Below, one piece after another: positions 1-6,311 of a stretch of DNA of 9,995 nucleotides (within the stretch, counting starts at the first letter, position 1; every line of letters begins with the position of its first letter). The position numbers were made by a program, and so were the translations under genes. Location of the stretch: positions 1-9,995 of the forward strand of contig WJKZ01000039.1 in assembly GCA_014728785.1 (NCBI GenBank), given 5' to 3'. The notes under the pieces are model-generated. The model did not search any database, had not been told where the DNA came from, and saw only the letters and a list, made by a program, of their open reading frames with translations. This DNA comes from Candidatus Omnitrophota bacterium. Its GTDB lineage: Bacteria > Omnitrophota > Gorgyraeia > Duberdicusellales > 4484-171.

Positions 1-1215
1 CTTATAAGTAGTCAACTCTTCCAACCCCATGGGCCCGCGGGCATGGAGCTTGTCTGTAGAAATACCGATCTCTGCCCCTAACCCGAACTGATACCCGTCG
101 CTGAACCGCGTAGATATATTTATAAAACAACAGGCCGAATCTATTTCCTTAACAAATCTCTTCGCCTCGCAGGAATCGTTGGTTATTATTGCATCGGTAT
201 GGTGGGAACCGTATTTGTTTATAAACTTTACAGCTTCTGCAGCATTCTTAACAGTTTTTACTGCTACTATCAAATCCAGATATTCTGTCTGCCAGTCTCT
301 TTCTTTTGCCTTTCTTATCCCTTCTACCGTTTTAACCGCTGCTTCATCTCCCCGGATTTCCACCCCCAGCTTGTTAAACTCTTTTTTAAGTAAAGGCAAA
401 AAAGTCTTAAGCGAATCTTTATGTATAAGTATATTTTCTACGGCGTTACATACAGAAGGTCTCTGTACTTTTGCATTTACACATATATCCAGGGCCTTTT
501 TAATATCGAAGTTTCTGTCTATGTAAATATTACATATTCCCTTATAGTGTTTAATCACCGGTATTCGGGACAATTCCACTACTTTTCTTATTAAAACTTC
601 TCCTCCTCTGGGGATGACCATATCAATATAATTATCCTGTTTAAGTAACTCATCAACTGTCCTATGGTCTGTCTTTCCCACTATAAAAAAGGGATTAAAT
701 TTAAGCCCGCTTTTCTTAATAACTTTCTTAAGCACCGTACCTATTGCAGTATTGGAATGTAAAGCTGCTCCCCCTCCTCTTAAAATCCCGACATTTGAAG
801 TCTTAAACAGCAGCCCCGTACAATCACTGGTAACATTTGGCCTGGCTTCATAAATTATTAAAATTACCCCAATAGGAGCTCTTACCTTTTTTATTCTTAT
901 ACCATTGGGGCGCTTTAAAGATGTTACAATCTTCCCTACAGGGTCGGGTAAAGCTGCTACTGCTTTTAAGGACAAACTCATCTCTTTGATACGCTTATTA
1001 TCCAAACGGAGCCTGTCTATAAAACTGCCTTTAAGGTTCTTTTTTTCGGCCGCAGCCAGGTCTTTGGAATTTTCCTTTAAAATAAAATCTTTTTCCTTAA
1101 GCAACTCCCGGGCCATATCTCTTAATATTTTATTTTTAGTGGCCGTCTCCACTTTAGCTAATTCATAAGAAGCTTCTCTGGCCTCTCCCACCAAATTTTT
1201 CACGTATTGGCTCAC
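1..1215 (-). CDS. proA: Gamma-glutamyl phosphate reductase, 3' end cut by window edge
   Basis: NADPH-dependent reduction of gamma-glutamyl phosphate to glutamate-5-semialdehyde, the second step of proline synthesis, in the cytoplasm. I translated this frame by hand: 405 codons run from a GTG at 1215 to base 1 without a stop. The start is set by an AGAGGTGG ribosome site (1221-1228) five bases upstream. Family marks are the RPNG...KVRAPIGVI segment near residues 102-119, YEARPNVTSD at 122-131, the RGGGAALHSN nucleotide-binding region near 146-155, and the catalytic cysteine in PSVCNAVEN (Cys256, codon 450-448). The last visible residues, LHARGPMGLEELTTYK, match the family end, so only about 10 residues are missing (family length about 415-420). 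It starts 14 bases after proB stops, consistent with a shared mRNA. The identification is secure. Confidence 0.96.
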   Translation of the reverse strand, partial: MSQYVKNLVGEAREASYELAKVETATKNKILRDMARELLKEKDFILKENSKDLAAAEKKNLKGSFIDRLRLDNKRIKEMSLSLKAVAALPDPVGKIVTSLKRPNGIRIKKVRAPIGVILIIYEARPNVTSDCTGLLFKTSNVGILRGGGAALHSNTAIGTVLKKVIKKSGLKFNPFFIVGKTDHRTVDELLKQDNYIDMVIPRGGEVLIRKVVELSRIPVIKHYKGICNIYIDRNFDIKKALDICVNAKVQRPSVCNAVENILIHKDSLKTFLPLLKKEFNKLGVEIRGDEAAVKTVEGIRKAKERDWQTEYLDLIVAVKTVKNAAEAVKFINKYGSHHTDAIITNDSCEAKRFVKEIDSACCFINISTRFSDGYQFGLGAEIGISTDKLHARGPMGLEELTTYK

Positions 1216-1229
1216 CTTAACCACCTCTT

Positions 1230-2324
1230 TTAACCTTTTGAATCCGCTTTTCTGTTCTGTAAGTGGGAATAATAACACCACCCCTGGGAAGCTTTTACAA
1301 AATTGTCCCTGTGCACAACTTCCTGTGCAAGCTTTTTTCTTCCTGAACCTTTCAGCTCTTCATAAGAATAATTGACCAGACCGCAGCCTAAATAATTGCC
1401 TTCTTCATCAATAACGGCAACAGCATCCCCTTTCTTAAAAGGCCCTTCCACCTCAGTCACGCCTACATTAAGAAGGCTTTTACCTCTGTCCAGCAAAGCA
1501 GTCTTTGCACCGTTATCGATACAAAGCTTTCCTCTCATCAATTTGTTGGAAATCCATCTTTTACGGGCCCTCTCTTTCTTCCCCTGGGAGAGAAAAACAC
1601 TACCTATGTTCTTACCTTTTAAAATATCTGAAATAACATTTTTTTTCCTCCCGTAGGCTATTACGGTTTTAATTCCGGAAGAAGTTGCCAGTCTTGCAGC
1701 TTCGAGTTTCGTAAGCATGCCGCCGCTGGTATGCACTTTGTCTTCTTTGCGGGCAAGAGACACTATATCTTTATCGATCAGCTTAACTTCTTGAACTACT
1801 CTGCCGCCTTTAAGCAAACCTTTAACGTCGGAAAGAATAATAAGTTTATCCGAGCCGATAAGATCAGCCACCAGAGAGGACAGGCGGTCATTATCTCCGA
1901 GGCGTATCTCTTCGTAAGATACTACATCATTTTCATTAATTACAGGTATTATCCCGATTTTTAATAACTTCTCCAGCGTTTTTCGGATGTTTATAAAACG
2001 GCTGCGTATATCGAAATCGTCCCAGGTAAGAAGAATTTGCGCACACCTTTTATTATATTTTTTAAACTTTGCGTTAAACACATCCATTAATGCTATCTGG
2101 CCAATAGCTGATATAGCCATCAAAGAGTGCATATCTTTAGGCTTTCGCCTGTAGCCCAGAATATTTAATCCGCAGGCGATAGCGCCTGAACTTACCAGAA
2201 CAGGGCGGAACCCCAAGCTTTCAACCCGGCAGATATCCTTTACAATTCTGGTTACCAGGGCTGAATCAACCTTGCCCTCCGGAGCTATAATACTGCTACC
2301 AATCTTAATAGTTACAGTTTTCAT
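1230..2324 (-). CDS. proB: Glutamate 5-kinase with C-terminal PUA domain
   Basis: Phosphorylates glutamate to gamma-glutamyl phosphate, the committed and usually proline-inhibited step of proline synthesis. The 364 residues match the family length. The amino-acid kinase domain covers about residues 1-250, with Lys7 in the N-terminal KIGSS segment, the SSGAIACG loop (45-52), NEND (130-133), LGDNDRLSSLVA (from 142) and TSGGMLTKLEAA (from 199). After the RKRWI segment, a PUA domain occupies roughly 260-350. It lies 27 bases after obg and 14 bases before proA, whose product uses its labile acyl phosphate. The ATG at 2324 fits the family N-terminus, but no Shine-Dalgarno sequence is visible at normal distance. 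The only purine-rich run, AAGGGGA, ends more than 20 bases upstream, near the obg stop. Confidence 0.97.
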   Translation of the reverse strand: MKTVTIKIGSSIIAPEGKVDSALVTRIVKDICRVESLGFRPVLVSSGAIACGLNILGYRRKPKDMHSLMAISAIGQIALMDVFNAKFKKYNKRCAQILLTWDDFDIRSRFINIRKTLEKLLKIGIIPVINENDVVSYEEIRLGDNDRLSSLVADLIGSDKLIILSDVKGLLKGGRVVQEVKLIDKDIVSLARKEDKVHTSGGMLTKLEAARLATSSGIKTVIAYGRKKNVISDILKGKNIGSVFLSQGKKERARKRWISNKLMRGKLCIDNGAKTALLDRGKSLLNVGVTEVEGPFKKGDAVAVIDEEGNYLGCGLVNYSYEELKGSGRKKLAQEVVHRDNFVKASQGWCYYSHLQNRKADSKG

Positions 2325-2351
2325 AAACTACACAATTTTTTAGGCTTCCCC

Positions 2352-3278
2352 TTAGCCGCAGGATGCCGTCAAGCATCTCTCTATTTCAATTTTTAGTTCT
2401 TTCAGCTCAAGTGAAGCCTGCACAGATATGAAAAAAATGCCCCTCTTTACAGGTATTTTATCCATTTTATCAATTTTATTTACCAAGTAAAAAACTTTTT
2501 TATTTTTAAGGAGGCCTGGAGAAAAGCCGGTTATTCCTTTTTTGATGGCTTCAAAATCACTTTCAAAATCACTGTCCGCCCTGCTCAGGAAGAGCAAAAT
2601 TTTACTCCTCGCTATATGCCGCAAAAACCTGTTATGAGAGTCACAAGAAATACCTTTTCTTTTTAAGGGCGGGGTGTCCAGAACAATATAATCCCGGAAA
2701 TTATAGGTAAATTTAGAAGTAATGCAACTAAGAGTGGTAAAGGGATAAGCCGCCACCTTAAAATCATGACCGGTTAAGGCATTGAAAAGAGAAGTCTTTC
2801 CCGTGTTGGGGAAGCCGAGAATGGCTATATCGTTGGGAATACGATAATCCAAAAAAACCTCTTTTTCTTCTCCCCTGCCGGCGGGTTTGGTGTAATCCCT
2901 TTTGTAATTCCCCTTTCCGCCTCTGCCACCCCTGCATATAAGAAAACTTTCGTCTGTGCCGGTTAAATCCGCCAGTATTTTACCATTAAGAGTTAATACT
3001 CTTGTTCCCGGAGGAATACCCACTTCTAAATCCTCGGCGTCTCTACCCTTTCTGTTAGCGGCTCTGCCGGCCTCTCCGTCGGGAGCTTCAAATCTATTCT
3101 TGCTCTTGAATTTCTTTAAATCATAGTAATGAGCATCCACCTTAAGATAAACATTGCCGCCTTCCCCCCCATCCCCCCCATCGCCGCGTTCCTTGTGGTG
3201 GCTTATATGACTAATTGCAGAGCCTCCCCTTCCGCCCCTGCCTGCTTTAAAATAAACTTTTAAATGGTCTACAATCAC
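2352..3278 (-). CDS. obgE: Obg family GTPase, short and with an altered G3 motif
   Basis: Obg GTPases bind the large ribosomal subunit and act in ribosome maturation and stress control. Residues 1-150 form the glycine-rich Obg fold (KAGRGGRGGS at 11-20, GDGGDGGEGGNV at 32-43, CRGGRGGKGN at 115-124). The G domain follows with G1 GFPNTGKT (155-162), the G2 threonines in YPFTTL (178-183), G4 NKID (267-270) and the Obg-typical NRFLRHIARS (216-225). The G3 motif reads DTPP (201-204) where the family has DxPG, and the following switch II stretch (LKRKGIS) is also unlike the usual LIEGA. At 308 residues it lacks any C-terminal extension. The GTG start at 3278 overlaps the rplU TGA in a GTGA junction, implying translational coupling. 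The gene normally has rpmA just upstream; here it does not. Family membership is secure, GTPase activity less so. Confidence 0.93.
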   Translation of the reverse strand: MIVDHLKVYFKAGRGGRGGSAISHISHHKERGDGGDGGEGGNVYLKVDAHYYDLKKFKSKNRFEAPDGEAGRAANRKGRDAEDLEVGIPPGTRVLTLNGKILADLTGTDESFLICRGGRGGKGNYKRDYTKPAGRGEEKEVFLDYRIPNDIAILGFPNTGKTSLFNALTGHDFKVAAYPFTTLSCITSKFTYNFRDYIVLDTPPLKRKGISCDSHNRFLRHIARSKILLFLSRADSDFESDFEAIKKGITGFSPGLLKNKKVFYLVNKIDKMDKIPVKRGIFFISVQASLELKELKIEIERCLTASCG

Positions 3279-3610
3279 TCTTTCGAGGACTGATTGGAAG
3301 ATTCTATAATGCGGTTGATTTTTAGAACGGTATAATTTTGCCGGTGACCCTTTTTTCTGCGATACTTTTTTCTGCGTTTTACCTTATAAACCGTAACCTT
3401 CTTACCCTTCTTTTCGCCTTCTATCCGGGCCTCAACCCTGGCTTTCTCTAAATATGGGGTGCCTATCTTAACTTTTTTATCGCTGGCCAGAAGCAAAACC
3501 TTATCGAAAGAAATTTTGCTCTCTTTTTCACCCTGGAGCTTTTCTACCTCTAAAGTAAGGCCTTTTTCTACCAGATACTGCTTTTTACCTATTTCTACTA
3601 CTGCTAACAT
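3275..3610 (-). CDS. rplU: Large ribosomal subunit protein bL21
   Basis: Structural protein of the 50S subunit that binds 23S rRNA. The 111 residues compare with a usual length of about 103. The N-terminus AVVEIGKKQYLVEKG fits the family pattern (usually GGKQY, here GKKQY), and the basic signature KVKRRKKYRRKKGHRQNYTVLKI at about 76-98 is characteristic. The C-terminal tail (ESSNQSSKE) is slightly longer than usual and overlaps the start of obg by four bases. It is the first gene of the rplU-obg-proB-proA block and sits directly behind a strong promoter-like sequence, with almost no leader and no usable Shine-Dalgarno sequence. The identification is secure. Confidence 0.97.
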   Translation of the reverse strand: MLAVVEIGKKQYLVEKGLTLEVEKLQGEKESKISFDKVLLLASDKKVKIGTPYLEKARVEARIEGEKKGKKVTVYKVKRRKKYRRKKGHRQNYTVLKINRIIESSNQSSKE

Positions 3611-3617
3611 AGCCTAA

Positions 3618-3646
3618 ATATTAACATAGAGGCTTTACTGCGTCAA
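3618..3646 (-). promoter_or_regulatory. Sigma-70-type promoter of rplU
   Basis: On the minus strand a TTGACG -35 box (3646-3641) and a TAATAT -10 box (3623-3618) are separated by exactly 17 bases. Each box is one mismatch from the TTGACA/TATAAT consensus. Only seven bases (3617-3611) separate the -10 box from the rplU ATG at 3610, so the expected transcription start falls at or within a couple of bases of the start codon. The site lies in the gap between amrS and rplU, where a promoter for the ribosomal block is expected. Confidence 0.75.
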
Positions 3647-3689
3647 GTATTTATTACACTTAGATATACGGTATAAAAGGTTATATTTA

Positions 3690-4694
3690 TCAAAATACTC
3701 CCGGGATCTCTTCCGAACAGAAAGAGCATTTTTTGCCCTTAAGATTGGTGCTGTTTATGCCGAAATAACTTCTTTCTATAACCTTATTACCGCAGCCCGG
3801 GCAATATGTACTGTTATCTCCTGCAATATTACCTATATATATGTATTTTAATCCCGCGGCCTCACCTATTTCTTTTGCCTTGTTTAAAATTGCTACAGGA
3901 GTGGACTGACGCCGGTTATTCTTGTAATCGGGATGAAACCTGCTTATATGCCAGGGTATACCGGGGTCAACGTCTGCGATGAAAGCGGCTAAGTTTTCAA
4001 TTTCATCAGGGGAGTCGTTTGAGCCGGGAATTATTAAAGTAGTAATCTCCACCCATATTCCTAAATCTTTCATCAAGCGTATATTTTCCAGGACAGGTTT
4101 AAGCCTGCCAGCGCATTCTTTCACATAAAAATCTTCATTAAAGCTCTTGAGGTCGACATTGGCGGCATCCAGATAAGGTTTTATGCTTTTAAGAGGCGCT
4201 CTTTCCATATACCCGTTAGTAACAAAAACATTGGCCAACCCCTTTTCTTTTGCTAACACTGCCGTATCATAAGCATATTCAAAAAAAATGGTGGGTTCCG
4301 TATAGGTGTAGGCGATGCTTTTACATTCCGCCGATAATGCCTTTTTAACTACAAGCTGGGGTTGCAACTCATGCGATCCTCTCAAAAACTGAGCTTCGTC
4401 AGCCTGAGAAATCTGCCAGTTCTGGCAGAAACTGCATTTAAAATTGCACCCCTTGGTAGCAATAGAGTATGAGTATGTGCCGGGAAGAAAGTGGTATAAA
4501 GGCTTTTTCTCTATCGGGTCAGCGTTAGAAGCTACGGGCCGGGCATAAACCAGGGTGTACAGTTTTCCTTCCCTGTTCTCACGCACTCCGCAAAGGCCTT
4601 TCCGGTGAAGAAGTATAGTGCAACTATGACGACAGAGAAAACATCTGACAGTATTATTATCTAATTTTTCATAAAAAGAAGCCTCTTTAAGCAT
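3690..4694 (-). CDS. amrS: AmmeMemoRadiSam system radical SAM enzyme
   Basis: Radical SAM protein related to pyruvate formate-lyase activating enzymes. In many archaea and anaerobic bacteria it accompanies Memo (AmrB) and AMMECR1 (AmrA) proteins; the reaction is not established to my knowledge. The 334 residues fit the family. The iron-sulfur cluster cysteines are in GCNFKCSFCQNWQIS (Cys83, Cys87, Cys90). An N-terminal cysteine set (Cys18, 21, 25, 35) and a C-terminal zinc-ribbon-like set (Cys298, 301, 323, 326, ending EEIPGVF) are typical. Other family marks are PLYHFLPG (65-72), YTYTEPT, VFVTNGY and PWHISRFHPDY. The start has an AAGGTG ribosome site (4704-4699). It lies 24 bases after the adenosyltransferase gene, probably co-transcribed. 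No Memo or AMMECR1 gene is in the window. Confidence 0.93.
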   Translation of the reverse strand: MLKEASFYEKLDNNTVRCFLCRHSCTILLHRKGLCGVRENREGKLYTLVYARPVASNADPIEKKPLYHFLPGTYSYSIATKGCNFKCSFCQNWQISQADEAQFLRGSHELQPQLVVKKALSAECKSIAYTYTEPTIFFEYAYDTAVLAKEKGLANVFVTNGYMERAPLKSIKPYLDAANVDLKSFNEDFYVKECAGRLKPVLENIRLMKDLGIWVEITTLIIPGSNDSPDEIENLAAFIADVDPGIPWHISRFHPDYKNNRRQSTPVAILNKAKEIGEAAGLKYIYIGNIAGDNSTYCPGCGNKVIERSYFGINSTNLKGKKCSFCSEEIPGVF

Positions 4695-4718
4695 ACCACA
4701 CCTTATTTATAAAAAAAT

Positions 4719-5240
4719 TTAAGCCTTCTCCTTAAGTTTCAGGGAGATAAGATACAGCAAATCAGAAAGGCGGTTATAGTAAATTACAAGATACCTGTTT
4801 TCGATAAGTCCGCTTTCTGCCAACCTCACCACTTCAAGTTCTGCTCTTCTGGCCACAGCACGACATATATTAAAAGACGCCGAAGCGGTGTTATCTCCGG
4901 GTAAAAAGAAACAGTTATGCTTATTTTTTATTTTGCCTTCAAAATCCCGGATATATCTTTCTATTCTTTTAACACTACGGCTGTTAACTCTTACTTTTAA
5001 TCTCTTTAAGCCGGAAGAAGAACTCATGATTTCTGCATTGGCAGCAAAAATGTCCTTCTGAAGAGCGGTTATTATACTTTTAAGCTTCCTGTCATTGATA
5101 AGACTCAGGGAAAAACCCAAGAAAGAGATAACTTCATCTCCCGAACCGCAGGCCTGACAGCGTAAATCCGATTTAGGGATTTTCCCTCCCTGGTATAAAT
5201 CAGTAGTCAATTTGTCTCCACGCCTGGTAGTTATGCCCAT
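4719..5240 (-). CDS. pduO: PduO-type ATP:cob(I)alamin adenosyltransferase, divergent
   Basis: The family transfers the adenosyl group of ATP to cob(I)alamin, making adenosylcobalamin. The 173 residues fit the family (about 180-190). Conserved parts are the N-terminal ITTRRGDKLTTDL segment (3-15), GDEVISFLG (34-42, with Asp35 and Glu36), FFLPGD (111-116), RAVARRAE (127-134) and NRLSD (156-160). Several positions differ from the usual TRTGDDGTTGL pattern: two glycines of the ATP-binding loop are Leu11 and Asp14, and a CxxC (Cys28, Cys31) replaces the usual RIEAYG sequence. The protein could therefore be a weak or altered adenosyltransferase. It follows the repeat-protein gene by 33 bases and precedes amrS by 24. 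The ATG at 5240 has only a weak TTGAG upstream, but the family N-terminus supports it. Confidence 0.85.
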   Translation of the reverse strand: MGITTRRGDKLTTDLYQGGKIPKSDLRCQACGSGDEVISFLGFSLSLINDRKLKSIITALQKDIFAANAEIMSSSSGLKRLKVRVNSRSVKRIERYIRDFEGKIKNKHNCFFLPGDNTASASFNICRAVARRAELEVVRLAESGLIENRYLVIYYNRLSDLLYLISLKLKEKA

Positions 5241-5273
5241 GGAAAACTCAATGAATTTAGCAGTTGTGCAACC

Positions 5274-5744
5274 TTAATATTCAAGCCAGGTATCGGCTTT
5301 ACCGTCTCCGTTGGTATCTTTTTCGGCACGGGAAATCTTTCCGTCTTCATAATAAACCCACTCGTCTATCTTGCCGTCGTCTGTGGTATCGGACTCCGAA
5401 GAAACTATAACTCCGTTTTTGTCATAAACAATATTGGTATCGGTCTTCCCGTCTCCGTCTATATCTTTCTCGGCCTTTCGCGGCAGGCCGTCTTCATAAT
5501 AAACCCACTCATTTATCTTTCCGTCCCCTGTGGTATCGGCTTCAATAGAAATAATTGCTCCCCGGCTGTCATATTTTTCTATCCGGTCTATTCTGCCGTC
5601 ATAGTCTTTATCCACCTGCACCGTCTTAGGCTTAACGTTTTTTGAATCGATATCCTTTTTCTGTCCCCAAGACCAGGAAACATCTGAGAGTAAAAAAATA
5701 AAAAATAGGCTTAAACCCCAAATATTAATTATTTTAACCAACAT
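5274..5744 (-). CDS. Exported protein with five Asp/Gly-rich, calcium-loop-like repeats
   Basis: Specific function not recognised. From the ATG at 5744 the product has 156 residues: a signal-peptide-like N-terminus (Lys4, then a hydrophobic stretch IINIWGLSLFFIFLLSDVSWS), then about five repeats of some 20-25 residues. Each carries a DxxxDGKxD-type acidic loop followed by WVYYEDG or a similar aromatic strand: DKDYDGRID, DTTGDGKIN, DIDGDGKTD, DTTDDGKID, DTNGDGKAD. Such loops resemble EF-hand, dockerin or thrombospondin-type-3 calcium sites, so Ca binding outside the cytoplasmic membrane is inferred. There is no lipobox cysteine. I prefer 5744 to an ATG 30 bases upstream (5774) because AAAGGGGG (5756-5749) sits five bases before it and the signal peptide then starts correctly. 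It precedes pduO by 33 bases. Confidence 0.8.
   Translation of the reverse strand: MLVKIINIWGLSLFFIFLLSDVSWSWGQKKDIDSKNVKPKTVQVDKDYDGRIDRIEKYDSRGAIISIEADTTGDGKINEWVYYEDGLPRKAEKDIDGDGKTDTNIVYDKNGVIVSSESDTTDDGKIDEWVYYEDGKISRAEKDTNGDGKADTWLEY
5341..5552 (-). repeat. Internal tandem duplication of a two-loop unit
   Basis: Within the repeat protein, the segment from 5341 is repeated from 5488, an offset of 147 bases (49 codons). The first 23 bases of the two copies are identical and the next 30 or so differ at only a few positions. In protein this gives two copies of DGKI(N/D)EWVYYEDG, each followed by an (A)EKD loop. The near-identity at DNA level points to a fairly recent duplication or to gene conversion. 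Confidence 0.8.
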
Positions 5745-5807
5745 AAAGCCCCCTTTTATAAGCCGGTATGGCATTCAAGGTATTTTGAGATTCTTTAATT
5801 CTATACG

Positions 5808-5873
5808 CCCGCGAAGGGTAAAGAAATAAGGGAAGCGGGAAAACCTTAAAAATATTGGATCCCGTAAGGTTTT
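5808..5873 (-). other. Gap with competing inverted repeats before the repeat-protein gene
   Basis: The gap between the response regulator and the repeat protein (5745-5901) holds a perfect nine-base inverted repeat, AAAACCTTA (5840-5848) with TAAGGTTTT (5865-5873), loop 16. A short GCGGGA element (5835-5840) can pair with TCCCG (5860-5864) or, through GCGGG, with CCCGC (5808-5812). It could be a structured leader, a weak terminator or a protein site. No U-tract follows the hairpin on the minus strand, so a classical terminator is unlikely. I found no convincing promoter here. Confidence 0.35.
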
Positions 5874-5901
5874 AGAAAAAAATGAGTTGCATGCAGCGGT
5901 T

Positions 5902-6288
5902 TTATTCATCAGGAAATATTGCGTATCTTTCTATACAATCGATAAGCTTTTCTACAGTAACCGGCTTAGCTAAAAACCTGTGGCCGCCTATTTCACCTTT
6001 TCGGGAGGCAAGCTCGCTTTCCTGGACAATTGCGGTCAAGAATACAACCGGTATATTACGTAAATCTTCATCTGTTTTGACCCGGTAAGCTATCTCATTG
6101 CCGTCTAAATCCGGCATAACAACATCTAAAAATACAAGATGAGGTCTAAATTCTCTTATAGAAGCTAAGGCCCGGGAACCCTTTGTTTCCACCCTTACCT
6201 CATAATTTCCTGCCTGTTCGAGATTCATCTTAATCATTTCTGCAAAGCCCTCTTCGTCGTCAACCAGTAGAATTCTTTTTTTCTGCAT
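5902..6288 (-). CDS. Single-domain (CheY-like) response regulator
   Basis: A receiver domain without an output domain: 128 residues, all accounted for by the REC fold. Phosphorylation-site residues are present: acidic pair Asp10/Asp11 in LLVDDEE, phosphoacceptor Asp55 in VFLDVVMPDLDG, Thr85 in VVFLTAI and Lys108 in FLAKPV. The start at 6288 has an AAGGGGG ribosome site just upstream (about 6293-6299). It begins 23 bases after the end of the sensor kinase, so the two almost certainly form a pair in which the kinase phosphorylates Asp55. With no DNA-binding or enzymatic domain, the output must come through protein contact, as in CheY or Spo0F-type relays. The actual partner is not visible in the window. 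Confidence 0.92.
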   Translation of the reverse strand: MQKKRILLVDDEEGFAEMIKMNLEQAGNYEVRVETKGSRALASIREFRPHLVFLDVVMPDLDGNEIAYRVKTDEDLRNIPVVFLTAIVQESELASRKGEIGGHRFLAKPVTVEKLIDCIERYAIFPDE

Positions 6289-6311
6289 AGCACCCCCTTA
6301 TTCTCTATATT

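Noticed and set aside
179..526. Open frames on the plus strand opposite proA (also 199-393 and 905-1168)
   Set aside because: They lie antisense to a well-conserved proA frame, have low-complexity hydrophobic translations and match no family.
1396..1964. Plus-strand frames opposite proB
   Set aside because: They are shadows of the confident proB frame, with no ribosome site or recognisable domain.
2336..2360. GGCT...AGCC hairpin next to a T-run between obg and proB as a terminator
   Set aside because: On the transcribed strand the run after the hairpin is A, not U, the stem is only four bases, and the genes look co-transcribed.
3665..3675. TATACGGTATA palindrome between amrS and rplU
   Set aside because: Eleven AT-rich bases upstream of the promoter; too short to distinguish from chance, and no second copy noticed.
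5274..5774. Longer version of the repeat protein starting at 5774
   Set aside because: The extra ten residues (MPYRLIKGGF) include the translated ribosome site of the 5744 ATG and would push the signal peptide away from the N-terminus.
5888..5895. TGCATGCA palindrome followed on the minus strand by a run of seven T
   Set aside because: The palindrome has no room for a loop and the surrounding bases do not extend it into a stable stem, so it is not a convincing terminator.
5882..6088. Plus-strand frame opposite the response regulator
   Set aside because: It overlaps conserved receiver codons on the other strand and has no family features.
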